64,000 nucleotides of DNA, taken from Pyrodictiaceae archaeon. Lineage in GTDB: Archaea > Thermoproteota > Thermoprotei_A > Sulfolobales > Pyrodictiaceae. The translations under genes were made by a program, and so were the position numbers. Position 1 is the stretch's first letter. Each line of letters opens with the position of its first letter. Under the pieces are notes generated by a model. It saw only the letters and a program-made list of their open reading frames with translations. It was not told the DNA's origin and did no database searches. The stretch is taken from positions 314,880-378,879 of the forward strand of contig JALVSY010000007.1 in the NCBI GenBank assembly GCA_027036135.1, read 5' to 3'. Below are positions 34,010 through 40,983 of the stretch, piece by piece.

Positions 34010-34057
34010 TGGCGGGCCCGCGGGGATTTGAACCCCGGACCTCCGGCTCCGAAGGCC
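34010..34057 (-). repeat. Right attachment repeat within tRNA-Arg
   Basis: The 48 bases of the intact tRNA-Arg 3' half that recur, with one deletion, at 31697-31743. They define the probable integration core, running from the anticodon arm to CCA. Confidence 0.93.
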
Positions 34058-34087
34058 GGCGCCCTATCCTGGCTAGGCTACGGGCCC
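34010..34087 (-). tRNA. tRNA-Arg(UCG), CCA encoded
   Basis: Read on the minus strand: acceptor GGGCCCG pairs with CGGGCCC, then G73 and CCA. The D stem is GCCT/GGGC with one G-U pair. The anticodon stem CCGGC/GCCGG encloses CT-TCG-GA, giving anticodon TCG. The T arm is CGGGG-TTCAAAT-CCCCG. No intron. The 3' half is the element's attachment site and is duplicated at 31697-31743. It starts 31 bases after the argS stop codon on the same strand. A TATA-like ATGTAAAACA overlapping the argS stop could also give it its own promoter. Confidence 0.96.
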
Positions 34088-34118
34088 GCCCTCTTCTACG
34101 CGTCCCCTGTGTGGTGTT

Positions 34119-36110
34119 TTACATTCTTTCTAGGGGTTTTATGCCTAGTATTCTTAGCGCGTTTGCTGTTACGGTTTTTACTGCTTGTACTAGTGCTAGT
34201 TTGTAGTTTCTCTTGCCGGGGTCAAGCTCGTTTATGGCGCTGTCTCCGCTTGTGTACCACTTGTTGAACGTGTCTGCTAGCTTGTTTAGGTAGTTTACTA
34301 TGAGTTCTGGTTTGAGCTCGTCTGCTGCCTTGGCAAATATGTATGGGTAGTTGAGTAGTTGTAGGACTAGTTTCCTTCTCAATGGGTTCTCGTTTGCTGC
34401 CGTGTAGTCTATGTTGTCTATGTTTATTTGTAGTCCTCTTTCCCGTGCCTTGGCTAGTATGTTTGCTGCGCGTGCGTGGGTGTAGAGTATGTAGGGGGCG
34501 CTGTTTTGCTCGAAGTTTAGTGCTTCTTCTATATCGAATGTCATTGGCTTGGGGGCCGAGACCGATACTAGGGTGTACCTGATTGCGGCTATTCCTACGG
34601 CTTCTGCTATCTTTTTCTTCTCCTCGGGTGGTAGGTGGGGTGATCTCTTCTCTACTTCTTGACGTGCTCTTGTTATTGCTTGTTCTATTAGCTCGTCGAG
34701 TGCGACGTACTCTCCTCTTCTTCCGCTCATTTTCCTGCCTGGTAGGTTTACCATTTCGTATGCGTAGTGGTGCATGTTTAGTCCTTCCTTTCTATAGCCT
34801 AGGGCTATGAGTGCTAGTCTTACTTGTAGTTGTGGTAGGCGTTGCTCTGCCGCTATCACGTTGTAGACTTTGTCTGCGTTGAAGTCGCTGAACTTCTTTA
34901 TGCTGTAGGCTATGTCCCTTGTGGTGTAGAGTGTTGTTCCGTCGCTTCTCTGTAGTATGAGGGGTGGTACCTCGTAGCCCTCTGGTACTCCTAGGGCTTG
35001 GCGTATGACTGGGTCTTTTAGGAGTGGTTGTAGGTTTAGTGCTAGGGCGCCCTTATAGGTTATCGCGTAGGGCGTTGTCTTTGCCCTCTCTATTATTTTT
35101 CTTACGAGGCTGCTCCATACTAGGTCGCTTTCCCAGTCCCATTGGTCGAAGCCTATGCCTAGTCTCTGTAGTGTTTGTTTGAAGCCTTTTAGGCACTTCT
35201 CTACGATTGTTCTTGTTAGCTTTACTATTTCCTCGTCTTCTCCGAACTCGTAGCTCCGCATTATCTCCTGTATTTCCTTCTCCGGGTCGCGTCCACGGAT
35301 AGCCTCTGCTAGCTTGTCGAAGAGCTCTGGGGCTTTCTCGCGTAGCCGCGAGGCCGCTGCTACTAGCTCGTCGAGCTCCCTTAGCTTCTCGTGGTACTTG
35401 TCCAGGTTGTCTCCCCGTTTCAGCTCCCCCAGCTCTTTTTTTAGCTCCTCTATGTCTGCTAGTGTGTGCGTGAGGGCATAGAGTAGTCCTAGCCAGTGGT
35501 CGGGCTTAGTTCCCTCCGGTATCCTGGGTTCTCCGAGGAGTTTTGCCCCGTAGACTAGTACTGCTACTTGTCTACCCATGTCATCGACATAGAACCTTGT
35601 CTGGACCCTGTGGCCTCTCTCCCTCAGCAGGCGTGCAAGGGTGTCGCCTAGGGCAGCGTTCCTCGCGTGGCCTATGTGGAGGGGGTGGACGGGATTGGCG
35701 CTGGTGTGCTCAACTACTATTCTTAGCGGTGTATCCGTCTTCACGTGGCCATAGTTTTCCCCGTCTCTAATCACGGCAGTGAAGATTGCCCGGGAGGCCT
35801 CAGCAGCGTCTATGACTATGTTCAGGTAACCTCCTACGCGCTTAACGCCAGCTATGTGAGGATACCTCTTCAGCTTCTCGGTGGTCTTCTCAACAAGTAC
35901 TTGTAGGTCTAGGCCGTGCTTCTTCGCAAACCTCGCTATGGGTAATCCGTAGTCTCCTAGCTCGGGGCGCGGCGACTCAGCTACAATGTACTCGATGAGC
36001 TTCTCGTCCTCGCTTACCCCGAGCTCTCTTAGAGCCTCGTGGAGACTAGCACCTAGGACGCGGTACGGTGTTAGGTTGTATACTTGCCAGCTGTGCTCTG
36101 GCTCGGGCAT
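34119..36110 (-). CDS. argS: Arginyl-tRNA synthetase
   Basis: A 663-residue class I synthetase charging tRNA-Arg. An N-terminal Add1-like domain (residues ~20-115) is followed by HIGHARNAALGD, a long insertion with a coiled-coil region (about 210-290), the KMSGRRGEYV loop as the KMSKS equivalent, and the C-terminal helical anticodon-binding domain (NSAPYILYTHARA, ending in RILGIKPLERM). The tRNA-Arg(UCG) gene follows on the same strand. Codon third positions are ordinary near the 5' end but almost all A or C in the last ~500 bases next to the island. Confidence 0.96.
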   Translation of the reverse strand: MPEPEHSWQVYNLTPYRVLGASLHEALRELGVSEDEKLIEYIVAESPRPELGDYGLPIARFAKKHGLDLQVLVEKTTEKLKRYPHIAGVKRVGGYLNIVIDAAEASRAIFTAVIRDGENYGHVKTDTPLRIVVEHTSANPVHPLHIGHARNAALGDTLARLLRERGHRVQTRFYVDDMGRQVAVLVYGAKLLGEPRIPEGTKPDHWLGLLYALTHTLADIEELKKELGELKRGDNLDKYHEKLRELDELVAAASRLREKAPELFDKLAEAIRGRDPEKEIQEIMRSYEFGEDEEIVKLTRTIVEKCLKGFKQTLQRLGIGFDQWDWESDLVWSSLVRKIIERAKTTPYAITYKGALALNLQPLLKDPVIRQALGVPEGYEVPPLILQRSDGTTLYTTRDIAYSIKKFSDFNADKVYNVIAAEQRLPQLQVRLALIALGYRKEGLNMHHYAYEMVNLPGRKMSGRRGEYVALDELIEQAITRARQEVEKRSPHLPPEEKKKIAEAVGIAAIRYTLVSVSAPKPMTFDIEEALNFEQNSAPYILYTHARAANILAKARERGLQINIDNIDYTAANENPLRRKLVLQLLNYPYIFAKAADELKPELIVNYLNKLADTFNKWYTSGDSAINELDPGKRNYKLALVQAVKTVTANALRILGIKPLERM

Positions 36111-36167
36111 CCCAGGAGCCCCGGGAGGCAGAAGAACAGCCTCTTCTAATTACTATATGTGGGCTGC

Positions 36168-36491
36168 TTAGGCCTTCTCGGACTCCCTGAGAGCCTCTAT
36201 TATCTTTGCCATGACTTCCTCGGCGCTGACTCCGTGTATTCTTAGTCTCTTAGTCCTAGAGCGTGCACCATGTACTATCTCTATGCGTGAGGAGGGTATC
36301 CTTAGTAGCCTTGAGAAGAATCTTACTAGGCTCGCGTTTGCGCGGCCCTCTATAGGCGGCTCATCCGTGTAAAATACTAGCTCGCCTAGCTCCATGCGTA
36401 ACCCAGTGAAGCTTGACTCTGGCTTAACGTAGAGGACTATATCCACGTAATCTGGGCCCTCCTGTATCTGTTTCCTTAGGGCATCCTCCAT
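36168..36491 (-). CDS. DUF167/UPF0235 (YggU-like) protein
   Basis: A 107-residue protein of the DUF167 fold. The typical order is YVKPESSFTG, then YTDEPPIEGRANASLVRFFSRLL and RIEIVHGARSRTKRLRI. The biochemical role is unknown across the family. ATG 36491. It lies 57 bases upstream of argS on the same strand and may be co-transcribed. Confidence 0.9.
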   Translation of the reverse strand: MEDALRKQIQEGPDYVDIVLYVKPESSFTGLRMELGELVFYTDEPPIEGRANASLVRFFSRLLRIPSSRIEIVHGARSRTKRLRIHGVSAEEVMAKIIEALRESEKA

Positions 36492-36609
36492 GCTTTCTCA
36501 CCCATTGTTCCTCTCGTGCCTTATTCTCGTGGAAGAGTATTAGTTCTTCCTGGGCAAAAAGAGTATTCTAGGACGGAGCCTCTGTGCTTATAGGAGGGGT
36601 GCATAGGGT

Positions 36610-37422
36610 CTGCAAACAAGGTTCTACGAAGTAATCAGCACTAGTACCCCGATTAGTAAAGCTATTCGCTTATTCGTGTCACGTGGGATAAGCCACGCAG
36701 CTGTAGTGGGAGAGGATGGGCTACTTGTTGGCGTTCTCTCTGTGAAGGATATTGGGAGATACGTGGCAGAAGCATTCGAGGACGCGGGAACCCTGGAGCA
36801 AGCGGATATGCTAGCGGTGCTGAACACACCGGTATCAAGGATAGTCTCAAAGCCACCAATAGTTATGCACGAGGATAGTCTCTGTAGGGCAGTGGAGATA
36901 ATGATTACTAGGAATATCGGCTTTGTTCCCCGAGTAGATAGTAGTGGTAGGATCCTCTACGCTTACACAGAGCTTGACACGGGGTTTGAGCTCCTAGACC
37001 TGGATAAGCCTGCCAGGGACTACGCCTCCACTAGCGTTGTCACCGGCGAGGCCGAGGAACCCGTCATAGAGGCTCTGGGATTCATGCTAGAACAAGGTTT
37101 TAGGAGAATACCGTTCCGCCTAGGCTCCGAGTACTATATCGCGACAATGTCGTCACTTCTCAGAGCTATAGTGAAGAGACCGAGAGCGGAGACCCTGCTA
37201 GAGCCCGTTAGGACATATGCTATGCCGGCAGCGATGCTGGGCTACAATGATGCCTCGATAGGAGATGTGGCTGAGATAATCCTAGCCGTAACGGAGAGAG
37301 CTGTACTACTTCTAGACAATGGCGAACTAAGAGCAATAATTACTGAAAGAGACCTAGTGAGAGCGTACGCTGATAACAAGGGATGCAACACGCTAGAAAA
37401 TACCGAAGAAGCCTCAGCCTAG
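36610..37422 (+). CDS. CBS-domain protein, probable CTG start
   Basis: A 271-residue protein made of tandem CBS domains, which usually bind adenosyl ligands and regulate partners. Repeats are visible as TPISKAIRLFVSRGISHAAV with VGVLSVKDI, then IVMHEDSLCRAVEIMITRNIGFVPRV, then a weaker third (EEPVIEALGFMLEQGFRRIPFR) and a fourth ending in LRAIITERDLVRAYA. The first standard start, GTG 36676, cuts the first CBS domain in half. The frame stays open back to a stop at 36604, and the only candidate start there is CTG 36610, ten bases after GGAGGGG at 36593-36599. Partner unknown. Confidence 0.82.
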   Translation: MQTRFYEVISTSTPISKAIRLFVSRGISHAAVVGEDGLLVGVLSVKDIGRYVAEAFEDAGTLEQADMLAVLNTPVSRIVSKPPIVMHEDSLCRAVEIMITRNIGFVPRVDSSGRILYAYTELDTGFELLDLDKPARDYASTSVVTGEAEEPVIEALGFMLEQGFRRIPFRLGSEYYIATMSSLLRAIVKRPRAETLLEPVRTYAMPAAMLGYNDASIGDVAEIILAVTERAVLLLDNGELRAIITERDLVRAYADNKGCNTLENTEEASA

Positions 37423-37485
37423 AGCCATACCTAAAAGTTTAGATAATATACGCCACGTAGCAATTTCTCTCGCGGGGGATATGCT

Positions 37486-37722
37486 GTGGAGCAACTTGCT
37501 GAGAGAAGGCCGAGAAAGCTCTTCATAAGAGATGTTGAAAAGATGCGAATCGAGTACGATAAGCAGAGCGACACGCTTTACATACACTTTGCTGAGCCCG
37601 AGGAGGAGGCTGAAGAAGCTATCCTAGTAGGGGATAACATAGTAGTTAGGATTCGGGGCGACGAGGTACTAGGGATAACCGTGATGGAGTTTATGCGCCA
37701 CGTAGAGCAGCAATATCGCTGA
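37486..37722 (+). CDS. DUF2283 family protein
   Basis: A 78-residue protein whose last ~55 residues (MRIEYDKQSDTLYIHFAEPE, then VVRIRGDEVLGITVMEF) match the small DUF2283 beta domain. The function is unknown in general. The start is GTG 37486, preceded by GGGGGAT. It is 63 bases downstream of the CBS-protein gene, with an AT-rich TATA-like stretch between them, so it may have its own promoter. Confidence 0.85.
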   Translation: MEQLAERRPRKLFIRDVEKMRIEYDKQSDTLYIHFAEPEEEAEEAILVGDNIVVRIRGDEVLGITVMEFMRHVEQQYR

Positions 37723-37878
37723 AATAATAGAGCTAGCCAATAATGCTTGCAGCCGATGAAGAACCGTGTTTCATGGAGCCCTCTTAGAGGCTGTGACGAG
37801 GCCGCGGCCGTCTCTGAGGCAGGCTAATAACTAGGCACAGTTTCTCCGGTAACGATTTGAGAAGATATGAACTTGCTG
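37723..37878. other. Intergenic region, weak C/D-box-like signals
   Basis: A region between convergent genes. CCGATGA (37753-37759), GTGACGA (37793-37799) and CTGA (37814-37817) could be degenerate C, C' and D boxes, but no D' box is seen. I do not call an RNA here. Confidence 0.2.
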
Positions 37879-38307
37879 CTAGTCCTCTGTACCGCTTTCT
37901 AATAGGCTACTACGGTCAGCGTAGTGCACTTTGTAAATCCTAGGTTTTAGGTGCTCAACTATGTAGTTGAAGGCACGCCAAGGATCCCCACGTGGACCAC
38001 AAGTATATACATCAACGGTTGCATAGCCATAGTCTGGCCACGTATGTATCGATACATGGCTCTCGAGTACAAGTGCTATGACCGAGACACCGCCATGGTA
38101 GCCCTGGAACTTCCATGTCTTCATATCTACTATATGCATGTCCCCTGCTCTTGCTGCCTCTACGACTAGTTTACGTAGGAAGTCCTCGTCTTCTAGTAGT
38201 TCTCTGCGTACGCCGTATAGGTTACCGTAGACATGCCTACCAATTATGAAGTCCTGGTTCTCGGTACGCGATGTATCCTTATTGATGACTAGCTCTGTCA
38301 TAGCCAC
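37879..38307 (-). CDS. Pyruvoyl-dependent AdoMet or arginine decarboxylase proenzyme
   Basis: A 142-residue self-cleaving proenzyme of the SpeD family for polyamine synthesis. Cleavage would occur at E82-S83 in LESHVSIHTWPD, turning S83 into the pyruvoyl group; H88 and C103 are the conserved processing and catalytic residues. Crenarchaea have two close paralogues, one decarboxylating S-adenosylmethionine and one arginine. The N-terminal GRHVYGNLYG resembles, as I recall it, the arginine decarboxylase branch, so the substrate is left open. A TATA lies at 38396-38404 and GGAGG precedes ATG 38307 by about ten bases. Confidence 0.88.
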   Translation of the reverse strand: MAMTELVINKDTSRTENQDFIIGRHVYGNLYGVRRELLEDEDFLRKLVVEAARAGDMHIVDMKTWKFQGYHGGVSVIALVLESHVSIHTWPDYGYATVDVYTCGPRGDPWRAFNYIVEHLKPRIYKVHYADRSSLLESGTED

Positions 38308-38395
38308 TATACCTCCATAACGGTCTTCACAAGGGTCTCAGCATTCACTGGAAATTGTTCATCCCCCAGCCGGTTACGAGGGGCCCTTAAGCCGG

Positions 38396-38404
38396 TTTTT
38401 ATAC
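38396..38404 (-). promoter_or_regulatory. TATA element of the pyruvoyl decarboxylase gene
   Basis: On the minus strand GGTATAAAAACC is a strong BRE/TATA match. It implies transcription start near 38373 and a leader of about 65 bases containing a GGAGG Shine-Dalgarno. Confidence 0.6.
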
Positions 38405-38445
38405 CTTTAGCTAAAAGAATTATTGCTAATACTTCAACTAAACTA

Positions 38446-38691
38446 CTAGCTACACTTGTATCCCTCTACTATCAGGTTAAGTCTCTCTGCTAGAATACAT
38501 ACCTGGTTTGTAGGCACAACAGCTATGGAGCCGTCCTCGCCTTCTAGTATTGCGAGCCCTTCGAGAAGCTTTACCCTAACACGTAGGGGCTGCTTAGGCC
38601 TTGCTAGGAGGAGGAGTTCTGGTAACTTGTTTCTCGTCTTGGAGGTCTTGCTAGGCACTTGTCTCCCTAGGTATGGGGTTACAATATACAT
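38446..38691 (-). CDS. Hypothetical small protein
   Basis: An 81-residue ORF of unknown function. It has a basic N-terminal half and a beta-rich second half (VRVKLLEGLAILEGEDGSIAVVPTNQVCIL). It starts at ATG 38691, 23 bases after the winged-helix gene on the same strand, which favours it over a same-size ORF on the plus strand. Confidence 0.5.
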   Translation of the reverse strand: MYIVTPYLGRQVPSKTSKTRNKLPELLLLARPKQPLRVRVKLLEGLAILEGEDGSIAVVPTNQVCILAERLNLIVEGYKCS

Positions 38692-38714
38692 GTATGACTA
38701 GAAAAGTTATAGGG

Positions 38715-39101
38715 TTAGTTCGTTTGTGGCCTCGCTACTACACCACGCGGCCTCTTCTTAGCCATTCTAGCGCCCCATTCGAGGCTTAGGGCTTCTCTTA
38801 GTATTCTTCGTCTCTTGCGTTCCTCGAGTTCCTCGAGGACGCCTGGCATGTCGGGGGTAGCGTATCTTCCTCCTCTTAGCTCTACTATTCTCCCGCTTTG
38901 CCTTAACCTGATGAGCGCTTTTCTTAGTCTGTCCTCGCCTGCTGTTCCGCTAAAGGCTTCTCTTAGTTCCTTCCATGTTACTGGCCGGCCTTTGCTTCTA
39001 ATGAACTTGTAGACTAGTTCCATAAGCTCCTCGTCTGTCGGTGCCTTCATTACGACTAGTTCTTCGTCTTCGTATAGTACTTTTAGGTCTAGACCGCTCA
39101 T
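38715..39101 (-). CDS. Hypothetical winged-helix-like protein
   Basis: A 128-residue protein, not recognised as a named family. Residues ~25-75 read as a winged helix (LMELVYKFIRSKGRPVTWKE, RLRKALIRLRQSGRIVEL, GGRYATPD). The C-terminal third is a very basic helix (LEERKRRRILREAL). ATG 39101 follows a GGGTGA Shine-Dalgarno by about six bases and is preferred over GTG 39110. It is the first gene of a probable two-gene unit. A DNA- or RNA-binding role is inferred from composition. Confidence 0.65.
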   Translation of the reverse strand: MSGLDLKVLYEDEELVVMKAPTDEELMELVYKFIRSKGRPVTWKELREAFSGTAGEDRLRKALIRLRQSGRIVELRGGRYATPDMPGVLEELEERKRRRILREALSLEWGARMAKKRPRGVVARPQTN

Positions 39102-39266
39102 CTGTCTCACCCTATTTTAAGTTTACTTTGCTGTTCTTGATAAGTATTACCGTTGAGGAGAAGTTATTGGCTTAGATTTCTAAGACTCTTTTCCTAATAG
39201 TGTTTAAACGTGTGTAAAAATTAAGCTTAGTAATGTCCATTATAAGAACACTATTTAAGCAACCTC

Positions 39267-39959
39267 CTAGCGCTCACGATCCACACCGGCTTGTTCAAAT
39301 CCAAAGCTTCTGACTATGCTAAGTACACGCGCATCAACCCTTGATAACAAGGCAAGAACAAGCGCCGTAAGCCCTGAAATATACATATGTATAGCTACAT
39401 ATATTGGTGCAAGACTGGGCTCCTCTATATAGGATTCAACGAACCCAACAGTACTCGCGATGCCTGTTACCAAGTTAGCTACAATATCGTTATCGCTTGC
39501 CGTCCTATCTAGCACACCGTACACGAATGACCGAAGACTCTCAACAAATTCACAGAGTGCCGAAGCCATCTCAAGTCCAAGACTGGTTAACTCGCACCGC
39601 TTATCATTATTGACTCTAGTACATCTTATGAAGTCAAAGTATGCAAGAATATCTATGGCTTTTTGGAGGCTCTTACACTTTATTCCCCTACCCTCGACTA
39701 GTGCCTCTATATCGCTAAGTGTGCTTGCCCCATGGACTAGGTGGCGCAGGATAAGGATCATGCAGCGATACGTTGGCGATAGAGCCATTAGGACGCGCTT
39801 ATCAGCTTTAATAAGTATATCCTCAACATAGCCCTCGATAGAGCCCTTCGTATCCATTTCGCCTTTTAGCCCCCGGCATATATAGGGTCTCAAAGTCTCC
39901 ATTATATTGTTCTCTTTGTAGCAATTCTCTGAGAGAAACATGGTTTCTGGAAGCAACAT
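39267..39959 (-). CDS. Hypothetical protein with winged-helix region
   Basis: A 230-residue protein, not recognised. Residues ~58-125 look like a MarR-type winged helix (LSPTYRCMILILRHLVHGA, LQKAIDILAYFDFIRCTRV, CELTSLGLEMASAL). The C-terminal ~80 residues are helical and hydrophobic (APIYVAIHMYISGLTALVLALLSR), possibly a dimerisation or membrane helix. Several starts are possible (39959, or the internal ATG at 39902, METLRPYIC). Confidence 0.6.
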   Translation of the reverse strand: MLLPETMFLSENCYKENNIMETLRPYICRGLKGEMDTKGSIEGYVEDILIKADKRVLMALSPTYRCMILILRHLVHGASTLSDIEALVEGRGIKCKSLQKAIDILAYFDFIRCTRVNNDKRCELTSLGLEMASALCEFVESLRSFVYGVLDRTASDNDIVANLVTGIASTVGFVESYIEEPSLAPIYVAIHMYISGLTALVLALLSRVDARVLSIVRSFGFEQAGVDRER

Positions 39960-39978
39960 GCTTATACTACTATGACTA

Positions 39979-40269
39979 TTATGTTGGCTTAATGCTGCCG
40001 CGGAAGAACCAGTAAGGGAGAAGCATTAAGATTATTGCTAGTACCATGAGTACTATCGCTGCTATTACTGCTATCTTTACTGCTCTTTCGCTCGTACCAA
40101 ATATTATTGGTATAGGCCCTATCACTATCACTCCTCCAGCCTCGCTACCACCTCCCGATCTCAGCGCGGCGTAGAGGAATCCAACGAATATGAGCAATAT
40201 GCCTATGAAGAGTAGTATAAAACCAATAACTGCTAGTTTAGGTAGCGGTAAGGCCGCTGCCCCTTCCAA
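39979..40269 (-). CDS. DUF131 (TIGR00304-type) archaeal membrane protein
   Basis: A small protein with two membrane helices (LAVIGFILLFIGILLIFVGF and IAVIAAIVLMVLAIILML) separated by the conserved GGVIVIGPIPIIFGTSER loop, the hallmark of the archaeal DUF131 family. Function unknown. The frame is open up to ATG 40377, but this overlaps the divergent methyltransferase. TTG 40269, eight bases after an AGGGG, is a better start and leaves a short N-terminal tail. Start uncertain. Confidence 0.75.
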   Translation of the reverse strand: MEGAAALPLPKLAVIGFILLFIGILLIFVGFLYAALRSGGGSEAGGVIVIGPIPIIFGTSERAVKIAVIAAIVLMVLAIILMLLPYWFFRGSIKPT

Positions 40270-40375
40270 CGGTGTAGCCCCTGGTCTTTTGCTTACTAGA
40301 TAGGATTCCGAGATAGGTTTTTGGTACCCTCTACTAATGTACGGTAATATTGAAGAAGTAGTTGGGCGTAGAGAC

Positions 40376-40948
40376 ATGTATTGGAACTATCAGCCTTCTG
40401 TGCCCTGGGTACCGACACGCGAGGAGGTAATTAAGGCGCTATTATCCTTACTCAGTATCCCCCGCGACTATACGGTCTATGATATTGGCTGCGGCGATGG
40501 CAGAGTAGCTATTGCTCTTGCAGAGGAGTTTCCAGGTATTCATGTAAAGTGCGTTGAGGCTCGAAAAGATCTCGTTGATAAGGCTAGAAAGGCCATAGAG
40601 GAGAAGGGCTTAGCGAGCCGCATAGAGGTTATTGAGGGCGATTTCTTTAAGATAAGCCTAAGCGATGCAGACCTAATTTACATGTATCTGTTGACAAGCG
40701 TTAATCAAAAGCTTAGGCCAAAGCTTGAAGAAGAACTCAGACAGGGAACAATAATAGTTTCATTAGATTTCCCTATACCAGGGTGGAATCCAGTAGCTGT
40801 GGTGGAGTTGCCGCGTTCGTGGCAACGCGCTTTCTACATTTATGCCAAAGGATTATCTGATGGCTCGGCGTCGTTAGAGTTGCGGGGAAAGATACTCGAA
40901 AATGTACTACATGTTGTTAGGATTAAGAAGCACGAGCTACGACTCTAA
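40376..40948 (+). CDS. Class I SAM methyltransferase, aKMT-like protein lysine methyltransferase
   Basis: A 190-residue methyltransferase. SVPWVPTREEVIKALL precedes the SAM motif VYDIGCGDGRVAIAL (motif I), CVEARKDLVDKA (acidic loop) and EGDFF. The C-terminal part has LTSVNQKLRPKLEEEL followed by SLDFPIPGW. This combination resembles crenarchaeal aKMT, a broad protein-lysine methyltransferase that modifies chromatin and other proteins, although here the tail is longer. ATG 40376 begins just before the conserved segment; ATG 40337 would overlap the divergent gene more. Substrate inferred, not shown. Confidence 0.78.
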   Translation: MYWNYQPSVPWVPTREEVIKALLSLLSIPRDYTVYDIGCGDGRVAIALAEEFPGIHVKCVEARKDLVDKARKAIEEKGLASRIEVIEGDFFKISLSDADLIYMYLLTSVNQKLRPKLEEELRQGTIIVSLDFPIPGWNPVAVVELPRSWQRAFYIYAKGLSDGSASLELRGKILENVLHVVRIKKHELRL

Positions 40949-40983
40949 AAGAATAAGGGTAAGCCATGACTCGTTGCGTATCT

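Larger units (their letters stand above)
31697..34057. mobile_element. Integrated genetic element remnant in tRNA-Arg
   Basis: The complete tRNA-Arg gene (34010-34087, minus strand) has its 3' half, from the anticodon arm through CCA, repeated in the same orientation at 31697-31743. This is the arrangement left when an SSV- or plasmid-type tyrosine recombinase integrates into a tRNA gene. The ~2.3 kb between holds a broken membrane-protein gene, a T17 tract, a gene-less GC-rich mosaic and vapBC. No complete integrase gene is present. A 31-codon ORF that starts inside the left repeat (31693-31788, RGDLNPGPPAPKAP) could be the N-terminal stub of a split integrase; this is inference. Confidence 0.82.

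Noticed and set aside
38456-38701. 81-residue plus-strand ORF opposite the 38446-38691 gene
   Set aside because: Ser/Arg-rich shadow translation with no promoter or Shine-Dalgarno. The minus-strand ORF continues an operon and has better composition.
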